From the NCBI GenBank assembly GCA_022750195.1, contig JAKIWE010000001.1, positions 1,157,933-1,221,932 on the forward strand: 64,000 nt of DNA, in the 5' to 3' direction. Each line of letters starts with the position of its first letter. Positions within the stretch are counted from its first letter, which is position 1. Positions 52,901 to 60,610 of the stretch are shown one piece after another. Origin of the DNA: Thermoplasmata archaeon (lineage in GTDB: Archaea; Thermoplasmatota; Thermoplasmata; Lutacidiplasmatales; UBA184). The position numbers and the translations under genes are program-made. The notes below the pieces were generated by a model. It ran no database searches, was not told the origin of the DNA, and saw only the letters and a program-made list of their open reading frames with translations.

Positions 52901-54082
52901 CTCTGGTCGCTCGGCGACAACGATAGCGCGTTCGGGAGCTCGGTCACGCAGACCTACAGCGCGATGGGTTGCCTCGGCCGTGGCACCTGCCCGCTGGACA
53001 TCGGGCTCAACGTCTCCGACGCGACCGGTCGCTCGACGAACCTCACCGTTCCCCTCGCACCTCCGGAATCCCGACGGGCGAGCGGGTTGAACTTCACCGA
53101 CCAGGTCGGCCCCACCTCCGGCGGGACGCCGTTGGTCGTCAACGGCACCGCGAACGTCACCGGTTTCCCCGGCTGGTTCCTCTCCTGGACGTTCGGGGAT
53201 GGCGGCGGGGCCTCGGGCACTGCCGTGAGCCACCGGTACCTCCTTCCGGGGAACTACACGATCGTGGAGACGGTGGCGGACTCGGTCGGGGACCACCTGG
53301 TTCGAACGCACACCGTGCACGTCTCCGGGGTCGCCCGGACCGTCCCGTCGGTCGGGGGAGGTCCGTTCCAGCTGGCGGGCGTCGTGCCGTTCAACGCGCT
53401 CTTCCACGCCACCGCCTCGGGCGGAGCGGGCGGCCCCTACCTCGTCACGTGGAACTTCGGGGACGGTACCTCCGGGAACGGGACGAACACCACCCACCTG
53501 TACACTTCCCCGGGGAACTTCACCGCGCTCGCGACCGCCACCGACCGGCTCGGCGATCCCGGGACGGCCACCTTCGCCGTGCGCGTCTTCAACGTCACGC
53601 AAGTGAACGTCACCGTCGTCGGGCTCCCGCGCTCCGTCGCACCCGGCGCGCTCCTCGACCTCTCCGCCCACGGAAGCGCGCGGTGCACCGGTGACAGCGT
53701 CCCGAACTGCCTCCTGCTCAACGCCACGTTCCAGGTCGGCTTCGTCAACTCCGACGGGCGGACCGTCGTGTACTCGCCCCCCCTCAACGGGAACCGCAGC
53801 TTCTCGGCGGCCGGATGGGACAACTTCACGGTCCCCGCGCCGCCCGCCGCGGGGAGTTACCAATTCTCCCTCGCGTTCGTCAACCCGGCGTACGTTGGCA
53901 GCGTCGTGCTCCCCTTCAACGTCAGCACGCCGGCCGGGAGCCCCAACGGACTCTACCCGTTGGGGAATACCCCGGCGGGGGCCGCGCTCGCAATCGCCAC
54001 GGTCGTCGGCGTGATCGTGGGTGCGATCGCCCATCGCCGCCGGCCCCGGGTCGAGCCCGAGCCCGCGTCGGTCGGCGGCTAA
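49916..54082 (+). CDS. Membrane-anchored sedolisin (S53) peptidase 3 with multiple PKD domains
   Basis: 1388 residues from ATG 49916. Signal peptide (1-40, GLVLLLLAVAPPLG); pro-kumamolisin domain (about 60-195; LDSLAAEATLEYTPGTPEYH); S53 domain (about 210-590) with Glu306 and Asp310 in LEEALDLEW, FAASGDCGAAYG, and Ser519 in EGTSESTPMWAG. About seven PKD-like repeats fill residues 600-1260, each with an FGDG-type turn (VSFGDGNSS, YDFGDGTY, WSFGDGNSG, WTFGDGGG, WNFGDGTSG). The C-terminus has one span (AGAALAIATVVGVIVGAIA) and a short basic tail without zinc ligands, unlike the other two sedolisins. PKD domains commonly bind polymers or space the enzyme from the membrane. The longer start at 49754 would precede the TATA box and mask the signal peptide. 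Confidence 0.92.
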   Translation: MRRWRGRDARTVGGALGAVGLVLLLLAVAPPLGAPRSALARGASGGLPGSVVVAPAFVPAPGTTDLGPQSASTPTEVVVGVGSSQLDSLAAEATLEYTPGTPEYHHFLSPEQVANRFGAGTDSVRSATSYFQGWGLSVTASPDRFFLRVSGASSDVAAAFHTTFERYQQGRQLFFSHPTPATLPSSIDWYGALGLGNRTAIRPLVESTPGLAPTPGAGCLSAGALIPCAVYRAYNASGLINGGTNGTGFRIGVVDTYDGSQSQNTLEADLADFAQNYSLPIGPVHYLYPVPTSRNLNTTSTSWGLEEALDLEWARAMAPGASIDMTFAPDATTGLYAAVDWLVAHHSVDVLSMSWGEPDTGIYNRYAGPCPDQCNATSDGSYELLHPVLEAAIAEGIGVFAASGDCGAAYGTNGDATGYPSSDPAAVGVGGTDLTLTGNGSYSSETAWSGNASGATSPGCQNQGGSGGGYSPFPRPVWQNASGLPSKPSTRGVPDVSIVAGTPVSIVYSETLSAVEGTSESTPMWAGIAAIADQWQGTALGDLNPSLYALARSPTPGKFLHDVTSGTNGYSAGKGWDPVTGLGTPNVGALVPALAAGSATPSGAHVTLHATPRLVALRSLVTYYLNETNATTGLAFYDVSFGDGNSSATSTNTTTHAYTARGVYVVRATAFDRAGNSSTSPPVAVVAGGGGALNITLVVTNPTPAIGVAVGFSVVVRNGTAPYTYTYDFGDGTYLANATGSSTMHAFAVAGAFCAAVVVGDSHAPPDGGASNRVAFAVGGASAVTCDTPTPLTARLLTPLTAADLPGDLPFSVTTSGGIAPFSVRYVTDDPYVNQCNCGIFTRAGNHTVTAYVNDSLDEQTVARANVTIYPALTGRLTASSTSGVAPLSVTFTARASGGHLADPARTNWSFGDGNSGLGTTVTHSYTTPGMYVAIGSLSDQGFGNLSSAFVLDVLSATSSGLVVTANVTPAVRAAAGSTVTFNATATGGTAPYTFLWSLGDNDSAFGSSVTQTYSAMGCLGRGTCPLDIGLNVSDATGRSTNLTVPLAPPESRRASGLNFTDQVGPTSGGTPLVVNGTANVTGFPGWFLSWTFGDGGGASGTAVSHRYLLPGNYTIVETVADSVGDHLVRTHTVHVSGVARTVPSVGGGPFQLAGVVPFNALFHATASGGAGGPYLVTWNFGDGTSGNGTNTTHLYTSPGNFTALATATDRLGDPGTATFAVRVFNVTQVNVTVVGLPRSVAPGALLDLSAHGSARCTGDSVPNCLLLNATFQVGFVNSDGRTVVYSPPLNGNRSFSAAGWDNFTVPAPPAAGSYQFSLAFVNPAYVGSVVLPFNVSTPAGSPNGLYPLGNTPAGAALAIATVVGVIVGAIAHRRRPRVEPEPASVGG

Positions 54083-54112
54083 CGTGAAACTCGGCCTATC
54101 GCGGGCCTCGGC

Positions 54113-55561
54113 TCACCCTTTGACAACGCCGAGCGGCACGAGCCGGGCGACGCGGCGGGTCAGTCCGGCTCCTTCGGCGACCTTGACGACCTCTTCGACG
54201 TCCTTGTACGCGCCCGGCGCCTCCTCGGTGACCCCCTCTCGGGAGGCCGCGCGGATGACGATCCCCCGGTTCGCGAGCTGGCCGGTCACCTGGTCGTAGC
54301 GGAACTGCCGGACCGCCGCGTGGCGCGAGAGCAGTCGCCCGGCGCCGTGGCACGACGAGCCGAACGACTTCTCCATCGAGGTCGGCAATCCGGCGAGCAC
54401 GTAGCTCGCCGTCCCCATGTCGCCGGGGATCAGCACCGGTTGGCCGAAAGCGCGGTACGCCACGGGAACCTCCTCGCGGCCGGCCGGGAAGGCGCGCGTG
54501 GCGCCCTTGCGGTGGACGAGGACGCGGCGGCGACCGCCGTCGACCTGGTGCTCCTCCTCCTTGGCGATGTTGTGGGCGATGTCGTAGACGACCTCGAGCC
54601 CGAGCTCCTCGTCGCTCCGATGGAACACGTTCGCGAAGGCGCGACGTACGGCGTGCGTGATCAGTTGCCGGTTCGCCCAGGCGAAGTTGGCGCCCGCGGC
54701 CATCGCCTTGAGGTACCGCTGGCCCGACTCTGAGTGGATCGGGGCGCAGGAGAGCTGGCGGTCGACGAGCGAGAGTCCCTGGCGCGCGAGCTCGCCGTTC
54801 ATGAGCTCGATGAAATCCGTGGCGATCTGGTGGCCGAGCCCCCGCGAACCGGTGTGCAGCATGACGACGACCCCCCCGGGCTCGAGCCCCATCGCCTGCG
54901 CGAACTCCGGGAAGAACAGCTCGTCGACGGCCTGGACCTCCAGGAAATGGTTCCCGGAGCCCAACGTTCCGAGCTGGCGGAGCCCCCGGCGGCGCGCGCC
55001 CTCGCTCACCGCGGACGGCTCCGCGTCCGGGTGGCGGCCGTTCTCCTCCTGGACCGCGAGGTCGGCCGACCGCCCGTAGCCGCGCTCGACGGCCCACGCC
55101 GCGCCGCCCGCGAGCACCTCGTCGATCTCGCGCCCGGAGAGCGTGACGCCCCCCTTCGACCCGACCCCCGACGGCACCTCTCGGTACAGCGCGTCGATGA
55201 GGGCCTTGAGGTGAGGTCGGACCTCCTCGGCCCTCAGCCGGGTGCGGAGGAGTCGAACGCCGCAGTTGATGTCGTAGCCGATCCCGCCCGGTGAGACGAC
55301 TCCTTCCGAGAGGTCGAAGGCGGCCACGCCACCGACCGGGAAGCCGTAGCCGAAGTGGATGTCGGGCATCGCGAGCGCATGGAGCTGGATGCCGGGCAGG
55401 GTCGCGACGTTGGCGAGCTGACCGAGGGACGGGTCTCCGCTCACCGCCCCGAGCAGGGCGGCGTTGCTGAACAGCACGCCCGGCACCCGCATCCCGGGGA
55501 CCTCGGTGGGGTCGATCCGGTAGGTGAACGGATCCACCGGCGTGAGCGTGGGCATCCGCAT
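54113..55561 (-). CDS. rtcB: RNA-splicing ligase RtcB
   Basis: Joins 2',3'-cyclic phosphate and 5'-OH RNA ends, including tRNA exons after intron removal, using GTP and Mn. 482 residues with MPDIHFGYGFPVGG, GGIGYDINCGVRLLRTRL (metal Cys), LGTLGSGNHFLEVQ, VVMLHTGSRGLGHQIATDF and the guanylylated-His segment SFGSSCHGAGRLLSR. The ATG at 55561 is 27 bases after a TATA box; ATG 55555 is also possible, and the long N-terminal extension in the same frame is spurious. The tRNA-Leu at 34144 carries an intron that this enzyme would seal. Confidence 0.97.
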   Translation of the reverse strand: MRMPTLTPVDPFTYRIDPTEVPGMRVPGVLFSNAALLGAVSGDPSLGQLANVATLPGIQLHALAMPDIHFGYGFPVGGVAAFDLSEGVVSPGGIGYDINCGVRLLRTRLRAEEVRPHLKALIDALYREVPSGVGSKGGVTLSGREIDEVLAGGAAWAVERGYGRSADLAVQEENGRHPDAEPSAVSEGARRRGLRQLGTLGSGNHFLEVQAVDELFFPEFAQAMGLEPGGVVVMLHTGSRGLGHQIATDFIELMNGELARQGLSLVDRQLSCAPIHSESGQRYLKAMAAGANFAWANRQLITHAVRRAFANVFHRSDEELGLEVVYDIAHNIAKEEEHQVDGGRRRVLVHRKGATRAFPAGREEVPVAYRAFGQPVLIPGDMGTASYVLAGLPTSMEKSFGSSCHGAGRLLSRHAAVRQFRYDQVTGQLANRGIVIRAASREGVTEEAPGAYKDVEEVVKVAEGAGLTRRVARLVPLGVVKG

Positions 55562-55583
55562 CGCGGCGCGCCGAACAGGGCCC

Positions 55584-55593
55584 CCTATTTGAG
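55584..55593 (-). promoter_or_regulatory. TATA box of rtcB
   Basis: Minus-strand GCTCAAATAG is centred about 27 bases before ATG 55561, leaderless geometry, within an otherwise GC-rich gap shared with the divergent zinc-ribbon gene. Confidence 0.6.
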
Positions 55594-55690
55594 CGCGGGA
55601 GCGCGTCGGAGCGACGGAGCCGGCGGCCGGTTCGACGGTGCGTCGCAAGTGACAAGCTAAATCGTGCCGGTGGGGTCGAGGGAGCCACGC

Positions 55691-56026
55691 ATGCTCGTTC
55701 GTTCTCTCGTGAGCATCGTGAACCTCGCGATCTTCGGGGTCATCATCGCGCTGGAGTTCCTGCTGCCGACCCTCGGCGGCTATCTGTTCTGGATCATCAT
55801 CGCGTACTTCGTTGGGACGCTGTTCTTCTTCCGGTCGCCGGTGATGTCCCGCCAGATCACCTTCGGCCGCCCCAAGCCGGCCTCGACTCCCACCCCGCTT
55901 CCTTCCTCCTCGGGCGGGGCACCCTTGGCGTCGAACGCGCTCGGCTTCTGCGTGCATTGCGGCACGTTGCTCAGCCCTGGGCAGATCGCCTGCCCTTCGT
56001 GCGGCCGCAGTCAACCGGTCTTCTGA
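55691..56026 (+). CDS. Small membrane protein with C-terminal zinc ribbon
   Basis: 111 residues from ATG 55691. Two N-terminal hydrophobic segments form a hairpin (LVSIVNLAIFGVIIALEFLL; LGGYLFWIIIAYFVGTLFFF). A basic linker, a Pro/Ser-rich stretch and a ribbon, CVHCGTLLSPGQIACPSC (C-x2-C-x10-C-x2-C), follow. The ribbon spacing is the same as in the tail of sedolisin 1. Probably the ribbon is cytoplasmic. The function is unknown. A TATA-like AGCTAAATCG is centred about 32 bases upstream. Confidence 0.7.
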   Translation: MLVRSLVSIVNLAIFGVIIALEFLLPTLGGYLFWIIIAYFVGTLFFFRSPVMSRQITFGRPKPASTPTPLPSSSGGAPLASNALGFCVHCGTLLSPGQIACPSCGRSQPVF

Positions 56027-56040
56027 CCGGGCCGCCGCGC

Positions 56041-56610
56041 CTATTCCCCGGAGCCTTCGGGAACGACGTTCAGCATCGGCTCGCGCGCCCGAACGTTGGA
56101 ACCGGCTTTCACTCGAAGTTCTCGCACGGTCCCGGCCACCGGGGAGGGCACATCGTTCCTCATCTTCATCGCCTCGAGGACGAGCAACACTTCCCCGCGT
56201 GCGACGCGCGCCCCCTCCTGGACCCGCACCTCGACGACTCGACCGGGCATGGGGGGAAAGACCGGGGTCCCGGGGCCGGCCGAGGTCGGCGCAGGATCCC
56301 CGAGCGACGGGGCGTCGGGGGTTGCAGGCGATGGACGAGACGTCCCCCCCGCCGGGGCCGAGCCGGAGACGAGGCGGACGTCGGTCTTCCGCAGTTCCCC
56401 GTCGATCGCCAGAGGTCCCGGCGGTCTCGCGAGGCCCTCTGGCCATCCGTCGACGACGACCTTCTCACCGCCGATCTCGAGCTCCGCGCGCCCGTTCTTG
56501 TCAGCGACCAGAGTGAACGGGTAGGTTCGTTCCCCGACCCGTACAGTGCCGGCGTCGAGGTCGACCTCGACGACGTGTTTCTCACCGTCGATCTCGAGTG
56601 CGAGCTGCAT
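56041..56610 (-). CDS. Biotin carboxyl carrier protein
   Basis: Carries the biotin that shuttles CO2 between active sites. 189 residues. The C-terminal biotinyl domain (about 115-185) has FPPMPGRVVEVRVQEGARVA, then VLLVLEAMKMRNDVPSPVAG with the biotin-accepting lysine in E-A-M-K-M. The N-terminal ~90 residues (LALEIDGEKHVVEVDLD) resemble the pre-domain that binds the carboxyltransferase, followed by a Pro/Ala/Gly linker. ATG 56610 lies inside the 3' end of the 5S-like gene (29-base overlap). It would be biotinylated by the BirA encoded in the same operon. Confidence 0.95.
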   Translation of the reverse strand: MQLALEIDGEKHVVEVDLDAGTVRVGERTYPFTLVADKNGRAELEIGGEKVVVDGWPEGLARPPGPLAIDGELRKTDVRLVSGSAPAGGTSRPSPATPDAPSLGDPAPTSAGPGTPVFPPMPGRVVEVRVQEGARVARGEVLLVLEAMKMRNDVPSPVAGTVRELRVKAGSNVRAREPMLNVVPEGSGE

Positions 56611-58117
56611 CGACCCACCTCCGGCTTCCCTGCAATCGGGCGCGCCCTTCGTGGGCCCACGCGCTGACGCCGGCGTCGCCCCCGCCGGCCCGGGACGGGC
56701 CGGTGACGGCCCTGGCCGGAGTCCGGGCCCGGAACGCCCCTAGGATCCCGACTCCCGCGCACGCAAGGACCTCGGGGGTAAGTCCCACGTCCCGGGCGGC
56801 CCGGTACCGCTGGTACACTTGAGGGAATAGGGCGTAGCTCAACGCTTCGGCGTCGTCGGCAGCCGGGACCAGGGCGCGGACGCCCGCCAACGCTGCGGCG
56901 AATTCGGGCTTCAGAAGATCGGCGGGCCGTACCGTGATCGGAGCCGAGTCGGCGAGGACCTTCCGGACGAGCGCGGGGTCCAGCGGCGCGGGGGCCTGGC
57001 CGTACAGCCCCCGGACGTAGTCCCGTACCTCCTGGGTGATCGTCCGGTACCGCTCGCCCGCCACCACGTTGAACACCGCCTGGATCCCGACGATCTGGCT
57101 CGTCGGCGTGACGAGCGGCGGGTAGCCGAGGTCGGCACGGACCCGCGGGATCTCGGCCAGGACGTCCGGCAGGCGATCGATCGCCTCCTGGTCCTTGAGC
57201 TGCGAGATCAGGTTCGAGAGCATCCCGCCCGGTACCTGGTGGAGCAGGATGCCAGGGTCGGTCTGGAGCGAGCGCAGGTCGAGCAACGGTCGGTAGTGCT
57301 CGAGGACCCCCCGGAAGTACGTCGCTAGCTCCGCCAGCGCGCTCAGGTCGAGGTTCGTCGCGAGCGGACCACCCCTCAGCGCCCCGACGATCGTCTCGGT
57401 CGGAGGCTGCGAGGCGCCCCCCGCGAACGGAGAGAGGGCAGCGTCGACCGCGGCCGCTCCAGCGTCGGCCGCGGCGAGGCAGGTGAGGGTCGAGAGCCCG
57501 CTCGACGAATGGGTGTGCACCACGACCGGGAGGCCGACCTCCTTGCGCAGCGCGCGGACGAGCTCGGCCGCCGGGCCGGGCGGCATGAAACCCCCCATGT
57601 CCTTGATGCACAGCTCGTCGGCCCCGAACGCGGCGAGGCTCTTGCCGAGGGCGACGAACGCCGGCAGCGTGTGGACCGGGGACTCCGTGTAGCAGATGGT
57701 GCCCTGGGCCCGGGCGCCGGCCTTCTTGACCGCCCGGATCGCCGTCGCCATGTTCCGGGGGTCGTTCAGCGCGTCGAAGACGCGGAAGATGTCGACCCCC
57801 TGCCGCGCGGCCTCGGCGACGAACCGCTCGACGACGTCGTCCGCGTAGTGCCGGTAGCCGACCAGGTTCTGTCCCCGCAGGAGCATTTGAAGCGGGGTGC
57901 TTCGGATCCGTCGCTTGAGCTCCCGCAGCCGCTCCCACGGGTCCTCGTGGAGGAACCGCAGGCAGACGTCGAAGGTGGCGCCTCCCCAGACTTCGAGCGA
58001 GCGATAGCCGATCGCGTCGAGCTGCTCGGCGACCGGCAGCATGAACTTCGTCCGCATGCGCGTCGCGAGCAGCGACTGGTGCCCGTCCCGCAGGACCGTC
58101 TCGGTGATCCCGACCAT
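56582..58117 (-). CDS. Pyruvate/oxaloacetate carboxyltransferase subunit (transcarboxylase 5S / PycB type)
   Basis: TIM-barrel carboxyltransferase that moves CO2 between biotin and pyruvate/oxaloacetate. It starts ITETVLRDGHQSLLATRMRT (metal Asp), followed by SLEVWGGATFDVCLRFLHED, FRVFDALNDPRNM, the carbamylated-lysine segment GADELCIKDMGGFMPPGPA and the metal His pair in PVVVHTHSSSGLSTL. The second domain spans about 310-450. 511 residues; the last ~45 are Arg/Ala-rich and overlap the carrier gene. It could be the 5S subunit of a methylmalonyl-CoA:pyruvate transcarboxylase, pyruvate carboxylase subunit B or an oxaloacetate decarboxylase alpha; sequence alone does not decide. Confidence 0.92.
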   Translation of the reverse strand: MVGITETVLRDGHQSLLATRMRTKFMLPVAEQLDAIGYRSLEVWGGATFDVCLRFLHEDPWERLRELKRRIRSTPLQMLLRGQNLVGYRHYADDVVERFVAEAARQGVDIFRVFDALNDPRNMATAIRAVKKAGARAQGTICYTESPVHTLPAFVALGKSLAAFGADELCIKDMGGFMPPGPAAELVRALRKEVGLPVVVHTHSSSGLSTLTCLAAADAGAAAVDAALSPFAGGASQPPTETIVGALRGGPLATNLDLSALAELATYFRGVLEHYRPLLDLRSLQTDPGILLHQVPGGMLSNLISQLKDQEAIDRLPDVLAEIPRVRADLGYPPLVTPTSQIVGIQAVFNVVAGERYRTITQEVRDYVRGLYGQAPAPLDPALVRKVLADSAPITVRPADLLKPEFAAALAGVRALVPAADDAEALSYALFPQVYQRYRAARDVGLTPEVLACAGVGILGAFRARTPARAVTGPSRAGGGDAGVSAWAHEGRARLQGSRRWVDAARTRDRR

Positions 58118-58152
58118 GCGTGCCCGTCCGGTCCCCTTCGCCCGCGCGGGAC

Positions 58153-59703
58153 CTAGAGGGGGATGTTCCCGTGCTTCTTCGGCGGTCGCTCTTCCCGCTT
58201 GGTCTCGAGCATCTTCAGGCCCCGGACGAGCCTCGCCCGGGTCTCGTTCGGGTCGATCACGTCGTCGATGTACCCCCGCTCGGCGGCGAGGTACGGATTG
58301 AGGAACTCGGCCCGGTACTCCCCGATGAGCTTCGAACGGAGCGCGGCCCGGTCCATGGCCGGCGCGCTCTCGATCTCCCGGCGGAACAGGATGTTGACGG
58401 CGCCGTCAGCGCCCATGACGGCGATCTCGGCCGTCGGCCAGGCGAGGTTGAGGTCGGCGCCGAGGTGCTTGGAGCACATCACGTCGTACGCGCCCCCGTA
58501 CGCCTTGCGGAGGATCACCGTCAGCTTCGGCACGGTGGCTTCGGCGTAGGCGTACAGCAGTTTCGCGCCGTGGCGGATGATCCCGCCGAGCTCCTGCCCG
58601 GTGCCGGGCAGGAAGCCCGGGACGTCGACGAACGTGATCAGCGGTAGGTTGAAGGCGTCGCAGAAACGGACGAACCGGGCCCCCTTGGTGGAGGCGTCGA
58701 TGTCGAGCGTGCCGGCGAGAACGTTCGGCTGGTTCGCCACGACGCCGACCGGCAGGCCGTCGAGGCGCGCCAGACCGACGACGAGGTTCTTCGCCCAGGC
58801 CGCGTGGACCTCGAGGAAGCTCCCGGTGTCCAGCACCCGATCGATCACGTCGTGCGCGTCGTAGGCCGCGTTCGAATCCTCCGGGACGATGGAGAGGAGC
58901 CCGTCGGCCGGACCGTGCGTCGGCGGGGCCGCGGCGATGCGCGGACCTTCCTCGAGATTGTTGAGCGGGAGGTAGCTCAGGATCTTCCGGACGAGGGCGA
59001 GGGCCGTAGCGTCGCTCGTCGCCGTGAAGTGGGAGACCCCGCTGACCGAGCCGTGCGTGCCGGCGCCCCCGAGCGCCTCGGCGGTGACCTCCTCCCCCGT
59101 GACGGCCCGGATGACGTCCGGGCCGGTGATGAACATCTGCGCCTGGCCGGCGACCATGATGACGAAGTCGGTGATCGCCGGCGAGTAGACCGCGCCGCCG
59201 GCGCACGGCCCCAGGATCACGGAGATCTGCGGGACGACCCCCGAGAGCGTGACGTTCCGGAAGAACACCTCGCCGTAGCCGCCCAGGCTCATGACCCCCT
59301 CTTGGATCCGCGCGCCGCCGGACTCGTTGAGACCGACGATTGGGACGCCGGCCTTTCGGGCGGTCTCCATGATCTTGACGATCTTCTCGGCGTGAGCCTC
59401 CCCGAGCGCCCCACCGAAGACGGTCGCGTCCTGGGCGAAGGCACAGACCGGGCGACCCTGGACCTCGCCCCAGCCGGTCACCACGCCGTCCCCCGGGATC
59501 CGACGCTCGTTGAGCCCGAACGCCGTGGCGCGGTGCATCACGTACGGGCCGATCTCGACGAAGGTGTCCGCGTCGAAGAACTGCTCGAGCCGATCGCGGG
59601 CGGTCAGCTTCCCCGCGGCCTTGTGCTTCGCGAGCCGCTCGACGCCCCCGCCCTCGCGGGTCTTCTTTTGGAGGACGCGCCACCGGTCGAACGGCGAGCT
59701 CAT
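58153..59703 (-). CDS. Propionyl-/methylmalonyl-CoA carboxyltransferase (PccB / transcarboxylase 12S type)
   Basis: Crotonase-fold carboxyltransferase acting on propionyl-/methylmalonyl-CoA. 516 residues with KLTARDRLEQFFDADTFVEI, AFAQDATVFGGALGEAHAEK, GLNESGGARIQEGVMSLGGY, ILGPCAGGAVYSPAITDFVI, FITGPDVIRAVTGEEVTAE and the second half FVDVPGFLPGTGQELGGIIR, RKAYGGAYDVMCSKHLGADL. The glycine-rich oxyanion loops of both halves are intact. It lies 35 bases before the 5S-like gene and after birA, all on the minus strand. Its product would feed methylmalonyl-CoA mutase at the other end of the window. Confidence 0.95.
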   Translation of the reverse strand: MSSPFDRWRVLQKKTREGGGVERLAKHKAAGKLTARDRLEQFFDADTFVEIGPYVMHRATAFGLNERRIPGDGVVTGWGEVQGRPVCAFAQDATVFGGALGEAHAEKIVKIMETARKAGVPIVGLNESGGARIQEGVMSLGGYGEVFFRNVTLSGVVPQISVILGPCAGGAVYSPAITDFVIMVAGQAQMFITGPDVIRAVTGEEVTAEALGGAGTHGSVSGVSHFTATSDATALALVRKILSYLPLNNLEEGPRIAAAPPTHGPADGLLSIVPEDSNAAYDAHDVIDRVLDTGSFLEVHAAWAKNLVVGLARLDGLPVGVVANQPNVLAGTLDIDASTKGARFVRFCDAFNLPLITFVDVPGFLPGTGQELGGIIRHGAKLLYAYAEATVPKLTVILRKAYGGAYDVMCSKHLGADLNLAWPTAEIAVMGADGAVNILFRREIESAPAMDRAALRSKLIGEYRAEFLNPYLAAERGYIDDVIDPNETRARLVRGLKMLETKREERPPKKHGNIPL

Positions 59704-59787
59704 CTTCTCTCCACGGCCGGACGGTCGGCGGCGGGGAGGGGACTTGCCGCTTAACGCCTTCCCCGGCGGGGGCGCCGTTCTCGACGG

Positions 59788-60546
59788 TCAGTCGCCGAGG
59801 ACGAGAAGGTCACCCACACGGACCTCGCGGAGACCGGTCTGCTCTCGTACGAGGAGGGCACCGTCCTCGGCGAGACCCTCGAGACGACCCCCGACGTGGC
59901 CATCGACCGCGACCCGTTGACCGACCCCGAACAGCCGTGCCCGGCATCGCTCCAGCGCGCGCAACCGCCCTTCTTCGTCGGCCAGCCCCCTCACGGTCGT
60001 TCGAAGGGAGGCGTCCACCGCCCCCTCGAGCACGACCAGGTCGATCGTTCGCCCGGTCCGCTCGGCCACGACCGCCCCCCGCCGGCGGAGCTCCGGCGGG
60101 GTCGGGCCGGTGGGGGAGTTGGCGTTAAGCCCTACACCTACGACGACGACCGTCTTCCCGTCCGGAAGGGCCGGGGCATCGACGAGGATTCCCCCGATCT
60201 TGGCGGCCGGGAGAGGTGGCGGGTCGACCACGAGATCGTTGGGCCATTTTACGCGAACTTCCAGGCCGAACATTCGTTCGAGGAGGGCGGCGAGGTCAGC
60301 GCCGACGGCAAGGGGGAGCAACGAACCCGGTGGGGAGGGGGTTGGGATGATCGACGACAGGTAGAGCCCTCCTTCGGGCGACTCCCAGCGGCGCGGGCCA
60401 CGCCCGCGGCCAGAGCGCTGCCGCGCTGCGACGCATCGTCCCGGGACGGCCCCCCGCTCTCGCACCCACGCGAGGGCGTCCAGCTGGGTCGACGTCGTCT
60501 CCGGCACCCACCTCCGCTCGACGGATGGCTCGTCGGACGCGCTCAC
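59788..60546 (-). CDS. birA: Biotin--[carboxyl carrier protein] ligase
   Basis: Attaches biotin to the carrier protein in the same operon. 252 residues from GTG 60546. Motifs: PETTSTQLDALAW, ARQRSGRGRGPRRWESPEGG for biotin-AMP binding, LYLSSIIPTPSPP, VRVKWPNDLVVDPPPLPAAK and IGGILVDAP, VVVVGVGLNAN. No N-terminal helix-turn-helix is present, so it is the monofunctional type. The C-terminal SH3-like domain (GQRVAVDGHVGGRLEGLAED) is present. It is the first gene of the biotin cluster. Confidence 0.93.
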   Translation of the reverse strand: MSASDEPSVERRWVPETTSTQLDALAWVRERGAVPGRCVAARQRSGRGRGPRRWESPEGGLYLSSIIPTPSPPGSLLPLAVGADLAALLERMFGLEVRVKWPNDLVVDPPPLPAAKIGGILVDAPALPDGKTVVVVGVGLNANSPTGPTPPELRRRGAVVAERTGRTIDLVVLEGAVDASLRTTVRGLADEEGRLRALERCRARLFGVGQRVAVDGHVGGRLEGLAEDGALLVREQTGLREVRVGDLLVLGD

Positions 60547-60610
60547 TGTTCGCTTACCGTCCCGCCCAAGGCGATCTCGTTCCCGGCCCCACCGGCCGGG
60601 CCATCGGAGA

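Noticed and set aside
55562..56446. 295-residue N-terminal extension of rtcB
   Set aside because: No RtcB family sequence, overlaps the TATA box and the divergent zinc-ribbon gene.
58870..58879. tRNA-like GTTCGAATCC
   Set aside because: Inside the carboxyltransferase gene; no acceptor, D or anticodon arm fits around it.
56041..59703. Sodium-pumping methylmalonyl-CoA or oxaloacetate decarboxylase
   Set aside because: No gene for the multi-span beta (pump) subunit is present in the cluster or the window.
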